Part shown: piece after piece, positions 17,345 through 28,409 of the stretch | Layout of the letters: each line of letters opens with the position of its first letter | Numbering within the stretch: the first letter of the stretch is position 1 | NCBI GenBank assembly: GCA_016714975.1 | Contig: JADKBR010000003.1 | Coordinates: forward strand, 248,001-312,000 | Direction of reading: 5' to 3' | Length of the DNA stretch: 64,000 nt | From: Candidatus Dechloromonas phosphorivorans | Lineage (GTDB): Bacteria > Pseudomonadota > Gammaproteobacteria > Burkholderiales > Rhodocyclaceae | Program-made: the position numbers and the translations under genes | The notes under the pieces: generated by a model | Database searches by the model: none | Told to the model about the DNA's origin: nothing | Seen by the model: only the letters and a program-made list of their open reading frames with translations

Positions 17345-18868
17345 GTGAGCGCCCTGACCAGGGATTCGCTGATTGCCGTCGTCGGCGCCGGGGCGATGGG
17401 TTCGGGGATCGCCCAGGTCGCGGCCGTCGCCGGCCACCGCGTCAGGCTGCTCGACAACCGGCCCGATGTCGCCGCCCGCGCCGTCGCCGCGATCCGCGCG
17501 CAGCTCGCGAAAATGGCCGAGAAAGGACGGTTGACCGCAGCCGATGCCGCCGCTGCCGGGATGCGGCTGCTCCCCGCCCACGAGATCGCCGACCTCGCCG
17601 ACGCCGGCCTGGTCATCGAGGCCATCGTCGAGGATCTGCAAGAGAAGCAGGCGCTCTTTGCCGATCTCGAAGGCATCGTCGGCCGCGACTGCATCCTGGG
17701 CACCAACACCTCGTCGATTTCGGTCACCGCCATCGGCGCCGCGCTGCGCCACCCCGAGCGCCTGGCCGGCCTGCATTTCTTCAACCCGGCGCCGCTGATG
17801 GCGCTGGTCGAGGTCGTCTCGGGGCTGGCCACCGACCGCGCCGTCGCCGAAACGCTGTTCGACACGGCCGCCGCCTGGGGCAAGACGCCGGTCCATGCCA
17901 GGTCGACGCCCGGCTTCATCGTCAATCGCGTCGCCCGCCCTTACTACGCCGAGGCGCTGCGCCTGGCGCAGGAGGGCGCCGCCGACTGCGCGACCATCGA
18001 CGCCGTCATGCGCGAGGCCGGCGGCTTCCGCATGGGGCCGTTCGAGCTGATGGACATGATCGGCCTCGACGTCAATTTCGCCGTCACCAGCTCGGTCTGG
18101 CGCGGCTTCTTCCACGACCAGCGCTTCCAGCCCTCGCTGCTGCAGCAGGATCTGGTCGACGCCGGACGCCTCGGCCGCAAGAGCGGGCGCGGCTTCCACG
18201 ATTACCGCGAGGGCGCCGCGCCGCCGGCGCCGAACAGCGAGCCCGCGCAACCCGCCCCCGCGAAAATCACCCTTTTCGGCGGGTCGACCGCAACCTATGC
18301 CCTCGCCGGCCGCCTTGCCGCCGCCGGCGTCGCCTTCGAGCGCCGGGCCGCAGGCGACGGCCGCGTTGCCGAGGCCGACGGCGCCGCGCTCTACGTCACC
18401 GACGGCCGCAGCGCCACCCGCCGCGCCGCCGAATCCGGCAACGCCGACACGGTGCTGATCGATCTCGCGCTCGACTACGCCACGGCCGGCCGGATCGCCG
18501 TCGCCGCTGCCGAACAATGCCGGCCGGCCGCCCTGGCTGCCGCCGTCGGCCTGCTCCAGGCGGCCGGGATGGCCGTCTCGCGTTTTGGCGACGTGCCCGG
18601 ACTGGCAGTCATGCGCACCGTCGCCATGCTCGCCAACGAAGCCGCCGACGCGGTCAACCAGGGCGTCTGCAGCGCCGCCGCCGCCGACTCCGCGCTGTGC
18701 CTCGGCGTCAATTATCCGCGCGGGCCGCTGGCCTGGGCCGACGCCATCGGCCTGCCCGCCGTCCGCGAGGTGCTGGCCAACCTCGGCGCCGCCTATGGCG
18801 AGGATCGCTACCGGATCTCTCCCCTCCTCCACCAGAAGGTTTTCGCCGCAAGGAACTTCCATGATTGA
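17345..18868 (+). CDS. paaH: 3-hydroxyacyl-CoA dehydrogenase PaaH
   Basis: 507 residues with a GTG start at 17345. The NAD-binding Rossmann motif GAGAMGSG is at 14-21, the catalytic segment HFFNPAPLMALVE near 143, and a second 3HCDH C-terminal domain follows an alanine-rich linker at about 290-310, as in long PaaH proteins. It oxidises 3-hydroxyadipyl-CoA to 3-oxoadipyl-CoA in the beta-oxidation-like lower phenylacetate pathway. Its last 8 bp overlap the start of paaI. Confidence 0.92.
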   Translation: MSALTRDSLIAVVGAGAMGSGIAQVAAVAGHRVRLLDNRPDVAARAVAAIRAQLAKMAEKGRLTAADAAAAGMRLLPAHEIADLADAGLVIEAIVEDLQEKQALFADLEGIVGRDCILGTNTSSISVTAIGAALRHPERLAGLHFFNPAPLMALVEVVSGLATDRAVAETLFDTAAAWGKTPVHARSTPGFIVNRVARPYYAEALRLAQEGAADCATIDAVMREAGGFRMGPFELMDMIGLDVNFAVTSSVWRGFFHDQRFQPSLLQQDLVDAGRLGRKSGRGFHDYREGAAPPAPNSEPAQPAPAKITLFGGSTATYALAGRLAAAGVAFERRAAGDGRVAEADGAALYVTDGRSATRRAAESGNADTVLIDLALDYATAGRIAVAAAEQCRPAALAAAVGLLQAAGMAVSRFGDVPGLAVMRTVAMLANEAADAVNQGVCSAAAADSALCLGVNYPRGPLAWADAIGLPAVREVLANLGAAYGEDRYRISPLLHQKVFAARNFHD

Positions 18869-19334
18869 CGATGTGATCGCCAAGGACTCCCCCGAAGTCG
18901 TCGCCGAGGATGTCGCCCGCGCCATGTGGCCGCGCGACCACGCCAGCCAGCTGCTCGGGCTGCGCATCCTGACCATCCGGCCGGGGTATTCGCGGCTGCT
19001 GATGACGGTGCGTCCGGACATGGTCAACGGCCACCACATCTGCCACGGCGGCCTGATCTTCACGCTCGCCGACAGCGCCTTCGCCTACGCCTGCAACAGC
19101 TACAACAAGAACACCGTCGCCTCGGCCTGCCACATCGATTTCCTGGCGCCGGCCAAGGAGGGCGACATCCTCGAGGCCGAGGCCGTCGAGCAGTCGCTGT
19201 CGGGCCGCACCGGCGTGTACGACGTGACCATCAGGACGCGCAACGGCAAGGTCGTCGCCCTCTTTCGCGGCAAGTCCTACCGCATCAACGGCGAGGTCAT
19301 CGCCGGCCTGCAGCATGCCGATGAGCCGCGCTGA
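18861..19334 (+). CDS. paaI: Hydroxyphenylacetyl-CoA thioesterase PaaI
   Basis: 157 residues, starting MIDDVIAKDS at an ATG that overlaps the paaH stop by 8 bp. It has a hot-dog fold with the PaaI active-site pattern MVNGHHICHGGLIFTLADSAF (Asn, HGG and the Asp/Ala-Asp pair). It releases CoA from dead-end thioesters and so keeps the pathway from trapping CoA. Family and operon position agree. Confidence 0.92.
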   Translation: MIDDVIAKDSPEVVAEDVARAMWPRDHASQLLGLRILTIRPGYSRLLMTVRPDMVNGHHICHGGLIFTLADSAFAYACNSYNKNTVASACHIDFLAPAKEGDILEAEAVEQSLSGRTGVYDVTIRTRNGKVVALFRGKSYRINGEVIAGLQHADEPR

Positions 19335-19355
19335 CCGCTACCGGGAACAACAACC

Positions 19356-20681
<1,326 letters not shown>

Positions 20682-20691
20682 GGAAAGAAAA

Positions 20692-20765
20692 ATGACCCCC
20701 ACGCTCACGTTGTTCGCTGCCCCCCAGGGGGGCGCCACCTCCCTTGGGGCGGCCCGGCGGGAGGT
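20692..20765 (+). repeat. GC-rich intergenic repeat between paaK and paaJ
   Basis: The sequence runs ATGACCCCCACGCTCACG, then CCCCCCAGGGGGG, then TTGGGGCGGCCCGGCGG. It contains a near-perfect C/G palindrome. Sequences of this type are common as dispersed intergenic elements in high-GC betaproteobacteria. It could form a hairpin that tunes expression within the operon. Confidence 0.55.
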
Positions 20766-20771
20766 TCGCCG

Positions 20772-21977
<1,206 letters not shown>

Positions 21978-21998
21978 ACTCACAGCAAGGAGACGCTC

Positions 21999-23012
21999 AT
22001 GTACACGCAGTCCTTCAATGTGCCTGACAGCCCCGGCGCCAAACCCGCCCCATCCGCTTCCGCTGGCGAAGACCCGGCCCGGCAGGCCGCCTTCGATGCG
22101 CGCATCGACGCCGACGGCCGGATCGAGCCGCAGGACTGGATGCCCGAGGCCTACCGCAAGACGCTGGTGCGCCAGATCAGCCAGCACGCGCACAGCGAGA
22201 TCGTCGGCATGCTGCCCGAGGGCAACTGGATTTCCCGCGCGCCGAGCCTGAAGCGCAAGGCGATCCTGATCGCCAAGGTGCAGGACGAGGGCGGCCACGG
22301 CCTCTACCTTTATTCCGCCGCCGAAACGCTGGGCACCAGCCGCGACCAGATGCTCGACGCGCTGCACAGCGGCCGCGCCAAATACAGCTCGATCTTCAAC
22401 TACCCGACGCTGACCTGGGCCGACGTCGGCGTCATCGGCTGGCTGGTCGACGGCGCCGCGATCATGAACCAGGTGCCGCTGTGCCGCTGCTCCTATGGCC
22501 CCTATGCCCGCGCCATGGTCCGCGTGTGCAAGGAGGAGTCCTTCCACCAGCGCCAGGGTTACGAAGCCCTGCTGGTGATGATGACCGGCACCGCCGAGCA
22601 GAAGGCGATGGTCCAGGACGCCGTCAATCGCTGGTGGTGGAAGTGCCTCGCCATGTTCGGGCCGCCCGACGCCGACAGCCCGAACAGCGCCCAGGGCATG
22701 CGCTGGGGCATCAAGCGCGTCTCCAACGACGAGCTGCGCCAGAAGTTCGTCGACGCCACCGTGCCGCAGGCGAAGGTACTCGGCGTCACCCTGCCCGACC
22801 CGGACCTCAAGTGGAACGAGGAGCGCCAGCACCACGACTACGGCCAGATCGACTGGAACGAATTCTGGGAGACCGTGAACGGCAACGGCCCGTGCAACAA
22901 GGAGCGCCTGGCGACCCGCGTCAAGGCATACGAGGAAGGCCGGTGGGTGCGCGACGCCGCGCTGGCCCACGCCGAAAAACGGAGAGCACCCGCCATGAAG
23001 GAGGCATCATGA
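21999..23012 (+). CDS. paaA: Phenylacetyl-CoA 1,2-epoxidase, catalytic subunit PaaA
   Basis: 337 residues. Diiron-binding carboxylate/histidine motifs are visible in AKVQDEGGHGLYLY and CKEESFHQRQGYE, as in other bacterial multicomponent monooxygenase alpha subunits. It epoxidises the aromatic ring of phenylacetyl-CoA with electrons from PaaE. Its stop overlaps the paaB start in ATGA, so subunit synthesis is coupled. Confidence 0.95.
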   Translation: MYTQSFNVPDSPGAKPAPSASAGEDPARQAAFDARIDADGRIEPQDWMPEAYRKTLVRQISQHAHSEIVGMLPEGNWISRAPSLKRKAILIAKVQDEGGHGLYLYSAAETLGTSRDQMLDALHSGRAKYSSIFNYPTLTWADVGVIGWLVDGAAIMNQVPLCRCSYGPYARAMVRVCKEESFHQRQGYEALLVMMTGTAEQKAMVQDAVNRWWWKCLAMFGPPDADSPNSAQGMRWGIKRVSNDELRQKFVDATVPQAKVLGVTLPDPDLKWNEERQHHDYGQIDWNEFWETVNGNGPCNKERLATRVKAYEEGRWVRDAALAHAEKRRAPAMKEAS

Positions 23013-23302
23013 CCACCGCACTGAAGGAATGGCCGCTTTGGGAAGTCTTCATCCGCAGCAAGCAGGGCCTCGAGCACAAGCACTGCGGCAGCCTGCACGC
23101 CGCCGACGCCGCGCAGGCGCTGGACATGGCGCGCGACGTCTACACCCGGCGCCAGGAAGGCGTCAGCATCTGGGTCGTCGAGTCGAAGGCGATCACCGCC
23201 AGCAACCCCGATGACAAGGGCGAGCTGTTCGACCCGGCCGCCGACAAGATCTACCGCCACCCGACCTTCTACGAGATCCCGGACGAAGTGGGGCACATGT
23301 AA
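23009..23302 (+). CDS. paaB: Phenylacetyl-CoA epoxidase subunit PaaB
   Basis: 97 residues, starting MTTALKEWPLWEVFIRSKQG, the highly conserved PaaB opening, with KHCGSLHAADA and a terminal YEIPDEVGHM. It is a small bridging subunit of the PaaABC(D)E epoxidase. It overlaps paaA (ATGA) and paaC (TAATG). Confidence 0.95.
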   Translation: MTTALKEWPLWEVFIRSKQGLEHKHCGSLHAADAAQALDMARDVYTRRQEGVSIWVVESKAITASNPDDKGELFDPAADKIYRHPTFYEIPDEVGHM

Positions 23303-24081
23303 TGAGCGCCGTCGACTACCTGCTGCACCTCGCCGACAACGCGCTCGTCCTCGGCCAGCGCAATGCCGAGTGGTGCGGCCACGGCCCGGTCCTCGAGGAA
23401 GACATCGCGCTCGCCAACGTCAGCCTCGACCTGATCGGCCAGGCCCGCCTGCTCTATCAACTGGTCGCCTCGCTGAAGGGCGGCGATTGCACCGAAGACA
23501 AGCTGGCCTACTTCCGCGACACGCACGAGTTCCGCAACTACACGCTGCTCGAACTGCCGCACCACGGCCCGCTCTCCGGCTACGCCAAGGCCGGCCTCGA
23601 TTACGCGACGACCATCGTCCGCAACTTTCTCTACAGCGCGCTGATGGCGCTGCTCTGGGAAGCGCTGGAGAAGTCGGCCGACGCCGACCTCGCCGCCATC
23701 GCCGCCAAGTCGCTCAAGGAAGTGCGCTACCACCTGCGCCATTCGCGCGACTGGCTGGTCCGTCTCGGCGACGGCACCGCCGAATCGCACGCCCGCACCC
23801 AGGCGGCACTCGACCACCTACTGCCCTACACGCAGGAATTCTGGGCGGGCAGCCCGGCCGAATCGGCGGCGATTGCCGCCGGCATCGGCGTCGACCCGAA
23901 CGCGCTGAAATCCGACTGGGACACCATCGTCGATGCCGCGCTCGCCGAGGCCACGCTGCAGCGTCCGCCACTCGGCGGCTACGTTCCCGAGGGCAAGCAG
24001 GGCATCCACTCCGAGCATCTCGGCTACCTTCTCGGCGAAATGCAGAGCCTCGCCCGCGCCCATCCGGACGGTGTGTGGTAA
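23302..24081 (+). CDS. paaC: Phenylacetyl-CoA epoxidase structural subunit PaaC
   Basis: 259 residues, a ferritin-like paralogue of PaaA that forms its stable partner. Typical segments are GQRNAEWCGHGPVLEEDIAL near the start, YHLRHSRDWLVRLGDGT, and IHSEHLGYLLGEMQ at the end. It starts on the A of the paaB stop (TAATG). Confidence 0.95.
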   Translation: MSAVDYLLHLADNALVLGQRNAEWCGHGPVLEEDIALANVSLDLIGQARLLYQLVASLKGGDCTEDKLAYFRDTHEFRNYTLLELPHHGPLSGYAKAGLDYATTIVRNFLYSALMALLWEALEKSADADLAAIAAKSLKEVRYHLRHSRDWLVRLGDGTAESHARTQAALDHLLPYTQEFWAGSPAESAAIAAGIGVDPNALKSDWDTIVDAALAEATLQRPPLGGYVPEGKQGIHSEHLGYLLGEMQSLARAHPDGVW

Positions 24082-24085
24082 GGCA

Positions 24086-24586
24086 ATGAGCGCCACGGTT
24101 GAGGAAGTCTGGGCCGCGCTGGAGGATCTGGCCGACCCGGAAATTCCGGTCATCTCGCTGCGCGATCTCGGCATCCTGCGCGAAGTCCGCGCCGGCGCCG
24201 ACGGCCTCGAAGTCGTCATCACACCCACCTACAGCGGCTGCCCGGCGATGGGCCAGATCGAGGATGACCTGCGGTCGACCCTGAAAAACCGGGGAATTTC
24301 GGCGCGCATCGTCACCCGGCTGGCACCGGCGTGGACGACCGACTGGATGACCGACGCCGGCAAGGAAAAGCTGCGCGCCTACGGCATCGCCCCGCCGCAC
24401 GCGACGCCGGCCGGGAGCAGTGTCGTCCGCTTCATCGCCCGCCCGGCTGCGGCAGTCGCCGTCCCCTGCCCGCGCTGCGGCTCGGCCAACACGGTGGAGA
24501 CCTCGCATTTCGGCTCGACGGCCTGCAAGGCGCTCTACAGGTGCCAGGACTGCCTTGAACCGTTCGATTATTTCAAGCCGTATTGA
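24086..24586 (+). CDS. paaD: Phenylacetate degradation protein PaaD (MIP18/DUF59 type)
   Basis: 166 residues from the ATG at 24086, 4 bp after paaC. The N-terminal DUF59/MIP18 domain has DPEIPVISLRDLG and PTYSGCPAM; the C-terminal zinc ribbon is CPRCGS...CQDCLEPF. PaaD is needed for epoxidase activity, probably in iron–sulfur or diiron centre assembly. Confidence 0.93.
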   Translation: MSATVEEVWAALEDLADPEIPVISLRDLGILREVRAGADGLEVVITPTYSGCPAMGQIEDDLRSTLKNRGISARIVTRLAPAWTTDWMTDAGKEKLRAYGIAPPHATPAGSSVVRFIARPAAAVAVPCPRCGSANTVETSHFGSTACKALYRCQDCLEPFDYFKPY

Positions 24587-24604
24587 GTACCGGAGCCCCA
24601 CGCA

Positions 24605-25702
24605 ATGTCCGCCCCCCGTTTTCACGAACTCACCGTCAAGCGCGTCAGCCCCGAAGCGGCCGGCTCGCTGGCGGTCACCTTCGCCATCCCGCCCGACGCC
24701 CGCGACACCTTCGCCTTCCAGCCCGGCCAGTTCCTCACCCTGCGCGCCACGGTCGATGGCCAGGAAGTCCGCCGCAACTATTCGATCAGCAGCCCGCGCA
24801 GCCGGCTGGCCAAGGCCGGCGAACTCGAAATCGGCATCCGCCCGGTCGCCGGCGGTGTCTTCTCCAACTGGGCGGCGCAGTCGCTGAAGGCCGGTGACAA
24901 GCTCGACGTCATGCCGCCCGACGGCCGCTTCGTCGTCAGGAAGCAGCGCGCCATCCACCGCGTCGGCTTCGCCGCCGGCTCGGGCATCACGCCGATCCTG
25001 TCGATCGCCGCGACAACGCTGGAGGAACAGCCGGACTCCAAGTTCACGCTGGTCTATGGCAACCGCCGCATGTCCAGCGTAATGTTCAACGAGGCGCTGC
25101 AGGACCTCAAGGACCGCTATCCGGACCGCCTGACGCTGATCCACGTCCTCTCCCGCCAGGCGCAGGAAGTCGACCTGCTGCAAGGCCGCATCGACGGCGA
25201 CAAGGTGCGCGCGATCATCGCCGCCCTGCTGCCGGCGGCGAGCATGGACGAGGTCTTCATCTGCGGCCCGGAAGCGATGATCGAGGCCACCGAGCAGGCG
25301 CTGCTCGCCGCCGGCGTCCCGGACAGCCGCGTCCATGCCGAACGCTTCACCTCGGGCCCGGCCCAGGCCGCCAAGGTCCAGGCCGACACCGATGCGGCAC
25401 ACGAGCGCCAGCCGGCAGCCAGGGATATCGCCCTGACCGTCGTCCTCGACGGCAAGCAGCACGAACTGCAGATCGGCGCCGACGAGCACGTGCTCGATGC
25501 CGCGCTCAACGCCGGCCTCGACCTGCCCTATTCGTGCAAGGCCGGCGTCTGCTGCACCTGCCGCGCCAGGGTCCTGTCGGGCGAGGTGGTCATGGACAGG
25601 AACTTCACGCTGGAAGCCGCCGAGATGGATCAGGGCTTCGTCCTCACCTGCCAGGCGCGGCCCACCACAGCGAAGCTCGTGGTCAGTTTCGACGAGCGCT
25701 GA
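24605..25702 (+). CDS. paaE: Phenylacetyl-CoA epoxidase reductase PaaE
   Basis: 365 residues. It has an FAD-binding ferredoxin-reductase domain (RRNYSISSPR), an NAD(P)-binding domain (GSGITPILSI, VFICGPEAMI), and a C-terminal plant-type [2Fe-2S] domain with C-KAGV-C-CT-C and a later cysteine. It passes electrons from NADPH to the PaaA diiron site. It closes the epoxidase gene block. Confidence 0.95.
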   Translation: MSAPRFHELTVKRVSPEAAGSLAVTFAIPPDARDTFAFQPGQFLTLRATVDGQEVRRNYSISSPRSRLAKAGELEIGIRPVAGGVFSNWAAQSLKAGDKLDVMPPDGRFVVRKQRAIHRVGFAAGSGITPILSIAATTLEEQPDSKFTLVYGNRRMSSVMFNEALQDLKDRYPDRLTLIHVLSRQAQEVDLLQGRIDGDKVRAIIAALLPAASMDEVFICGPEAMIEATEQALLAAGVPDSRVHAERFTSGPAQAAKVQADTDAAHERQPAARDIALTVVLDGKQHELQIGADEHVLDAALNAGLDLPYSCKAGVCCTCRARVLSGEVVMDRNFTLEAAEMDQGFVLTCQARPTTAKLVVSFDER

Positions 25703-25837
25703 TTTCCGCGGGAACACGGTGGCCGGCCGCCGCCGCAGTGGTTAAACTGTGGCCAGCGCCGCACCAGCCGCAAGGCGACCCTTCGACCCGGGCCGCCGGG
25801 GGTCATTCCCCCGATGGCCAAACTTTGGAGAGCAGAA
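25703..25837 (+). promoter_or_regulatory. Spacer before paaF with GC hairpin
   Basis: A 135-bp gap, the longest inside the paa cluster. It contains GACCC...GGGGTC at about 25786-25805 and a strong GGAGAG ribosome site just before paaF. It could hold a terminator or an internal promoter; no clear -35/-10 was identified. Confidence 0.3.
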
Positions 25838-26611
25838 ATGACACAGGTAGTCCTGACCGAAACCCACGGCAAGGTGGGCCTGATCCGCATCAACCGCCCG
25901 GAGGCGATGAACGCGCTGAACAACGACGTCGTCGACGGCATCGGAGCCGCGATCGATGCCTTCGAGGCCGACGACAACATCGGCTGCATCGTCGTCACCG
26001 GCAACGAGAAGGCCTTCGCCGCGGGAGCCGACATCGGCTTCATGAAGGATTTCGACCACATGCACGCCTACCGGTCCGACTTCATCACGCGCAACTGGGA
26101 GCGCATCAAGACCGCGCGCAAGCCGGTGATCGCCGCGGTGGCCGGCTTTGCGCTGGGCGGCGGCTGCGAGATGGCGATGATGTGCGACATGATCTTCGCC
26201 GCCGACACGGCAAAGTTCGGCCAGCCGGAAATCCGCCTCGGGACCCTGCCCGGCGCCGGCGGCACGCAGCGCCTGCCGCGCGCGGTGGGCAAGGCCAAGG
26301 CGATGGACATGTGCCTGACCGCCCGCTTCATGGACGCCGCCGAGGCCGAGAAGTCCGGCCTGGTCGCCCGCGTCATCCCCGCCGACCAGTTGCTCGAGGA
26401 AACGCTGAAGGCCGCCGCCGTCATCGCCGGCTTCTCGCTGCCGGTGGTCATGATGGTCAAGGAATCGGTCAACCGCGCCTTCGAGTCGTCGCTCAACGAA
26501 GGCCTCCTCTTCGAGCGCCGCGCCTTCCACGCCAGCTTCGGGCTGGAAGACCAGAAGGAAGGCATGGCCGCCTTCGTCGAGAAGCGCAAGGCGAACTTCA
26601 GGAACTGCTGA
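25838..26611 (+). CDS. paaF: 2,3-dehydroadipyl-CoA hydratase (enoyl-CoA hydratase) PaaF
   Basis: 257 residues from the ATG at 25838, which follows GGAGAG. It is a crotonase with both catalytic glutamates in place (GGGCEMAMMCD and FGQPEIRLG...GAGGTQRLPR) and the terminal FVEKRKANFRNC. It hydrates 2,3-dehydroadipyl-CoA in the lower pathway. This is the intact member of a set: fragments of the same gene lie at 34149-34881, 39428-39790 and 42828-42977. Confidence 0.92.
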   Translation: MTQVVLTETHGKVGLIRINRPEAMNALNNDVVDGIGAAIDAFEADDNIGCIVVTGNEKAFAAGADIGFMKDFDHMHAYRSDFITRNWERIKTARKPVIAAVAGFALGGGCEMAMMCDMIFAADTAKFGQPEIRLGTLPGAGGTQRLPRAVGKAKAMDMCLTARFMDAAEAEKSGLVARVIPADQLLEETLKAAAVIAGFSLPVVMMVKESVNRAFESSLNEGLLFERRAFHASFGLEDQKEGMAAFVEKRKANFRNC

Positions 26612-26737
26612 CTCTTGGCGACTTCGAAATCAACCGGAATTTCCGGTGGACCGCGGGAGATGCGTGAGGATCTGGCTATTTTAGTAAATTGGACGCTGGC
26701 CAAGAAAACCGTGGTCTGAAAATCATCTAGCCGGCCT

Positions 26738-26760
26738 CCCGCCGCCGCAGTTGCGGCGGG
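26738..26760. terminator. 8-bp GC hairpin after paaF
   Basis: CCCGCCGC, loop, GCGGCGGG at 26738-26760, followed by GTTAAAG. It may end the paa transcript, or belong to the left end of the IS110-type element. The U-tract is weak. Confidence 0.35.
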
Positions 26761-26805
26761 GTTAAAGTGAGTTTGTGGACTTGCAATAACCAACGGGAGA
26801 CAAAG

Positions 26806-27692
26806 ATGACCTATAGCGGAATTGAGCTGCATTCGAACAACAGCGTGGTGAGCGTGACGGACGAGGAAGATCGGGTCGTAGCGGAAAAGCGGCTGCCCAA
26901 CGATCTGGTGAAGATTCTTGGATTGCTCATGCCCTGGCGAGAGGAGCTGGCAGGAGTCGTGGTCGAATCGACCTTCAACTGTTACTGGCTGGTCGATGGT
27001 CTGCAAGCGGCCGGCTTCAAGGTACACCTGGCCGACAGCACGGCGATCAAGAAATACGAAGGGCTCAAGCACAGCGGCGACGAAACCGATGCGCGTTACC
27101 TTGCGCACTGCTGCGGCTGGGGATACTGCCCACCGGCACCATCCTGCCGCCGTAACGACGCGCGGTACGCGATCTGGCCAGAAAGCGCATGCAACGGGTA
27201 CGCAGTCGCACCGCGCACATCCTTGCTGTCGAGAACATCACCGCTCGCCAGTACGGTGCGCGGATCAGCAGCAATCAGGTCAAGCGTCTGACGGCCGAGA
27301 CGGTCGATCAGATGCTGCTGCCGGACGATGTGGCGTTTGCGATCAAGACCACCGTGGCCGTCATCACGACGCTGTCCGTGCAGATCGATCTCCTTGAAAA
27401 GCGTCTGCAGAAAAAGCTCGGCGGGCGACCGGAGTTCGGACTCCTTACCAGCGTACCGGGCATCGGCCAAGTGCTGGCGACCACCATCCTGCTCGAAACG
27501 GGGCCGATCGACCGCTTCGCTGCTGCTGGAAATTTCTCCTCCTACGCCCGTTGCGTCGACAGTGTGCACAGCAGCAATGGCAGGAAAAAAGGGGAAAGGA
27601 ACACCAAGAACGGCAACAAGTACCTGGCGCGGGCCTGCTTCCACATTCTGAAGGAGCGCAAACCGTTTGACGTGACGCGCTGCTTCGCATGA
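26806..27692 (+). pseudogene. IS110-family transposase, frameshifted
   Basis: Starts MTYSGIELHSNN after CGGGAGA and reads as the DEDD RuvC-like domain up to GDETDARYLAH at about 27108. There a base is missing. The correct continuation (LLRLGILPTGTILPP) meets an in-frame TAA near 27153, then resumes as AVRDLARKRMQ and the Transposase_20 domain (LLTSVPGIGQVLATTIL, KNGNKYLARACFHILKE, ending DVTRCFA). One frameshift plus one nonsense codon make it inactive. The first D of the DEDD set appears as E (GIEL). Confidence 0.85.
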
Positions 27693-28409
27693 GTAACGAC
27701 GGCGACCGGCAAGCCCGGATTTGGGGACTGGAGCGACAGCCATTTGGTCTGAATGGGATGCCGTGCCGCCGTCACCGTTTTGCAGTAAAAGCGGATCGCC
27801 CGCAACGCGAGCCAGCAAGGGATTGGCGCCGGGAAGCCGACAAGCACGGGTCTGTGATGAACCCATTGGACGCGCTGCGGCACCAACGTTTTTCTGGGGC
27901 GGCGAAGCCGCCAGGGGGGGGGGGGGGGGCCCCCCCCCCGCGCGCGCGGGGCATCTGGCGCGATTCGTCGCAGCCATGATTTGAAGAAACGGGCGTGATC
28001 GGCAACTGCAAGCGGCGGTTGGAGAGCTTCAAAACCGGCGGCTGGCGCCGCCATGGATTTGTGCGCTCGCTTGACTTAGGCCGGCTAATGGGTGTCCCCT
28101 ATTTTGCAAACAGGGTAAAGGGCCATGTCTGATGAAGGCGCTGGCCATCGCCACCGAAATCAAGCTGCGCCCCCCCGCCCTGCTCCTCGATGACCTATCG
28201 CAGATCATTACGATTGCCCGGTTCGCGACGCCTGCGCAAATGGGAGACCCCCGAGCAGATGATCCGCGACACGCCAGCCTACGTGGGAAGTCCTGCCCGG
28301 TCGCAGCCGCTGACAGCTTGCCGGAATTGCTTTGCCTGTCAGGCAGAGCATCAGCCGCGGTAGTGGGCAGCGGGAAAGTCCGGCGGGCGCGCCAGCCCAG
28401 TCCGGGGAA
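27693..28409. other. Non-coding stretch with G16C10 homopolymer
   Basis: No gene seen. It holds the right part of the IS110 element, a run of 16 G then 10 C at 27914-27939 followed by alternating GC, and about 300 bp of unassigned sequence up to the sulP stop. The homopolymer looks artificial. Confidence 0.5.

Larger units (their letters stand above)
26738..27980 (+). mobile_element. IS110-family (IS1111-like) insertion sequence, degraded
   Basis: Defined by the broken transposase at 26806-27692. The ends are not resolved: IS110 elements lack long terminal repeats. The left limit is taken near the GC hairpin at 26738. The right part runs into a G16C10 homopolymer tract at 27914 that is suspect. 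Confidence 0.5.

Noticed and set aside
14444..19063. A 1,539-codon open frame on the minus strand opposite paaN–paaI
   Set aside because: Low-complexity Gly/Ala/Asp/Arg composition and complete overlap with five well-recognised genes on the other strand; an artefact of high GC content.
23714..25717. A 667-codon minus-strand frame opposite paaC–paaE
   Set aside because: Shadow of GC-rich codons; the plus-strand epoxidase genes are unmistakable.
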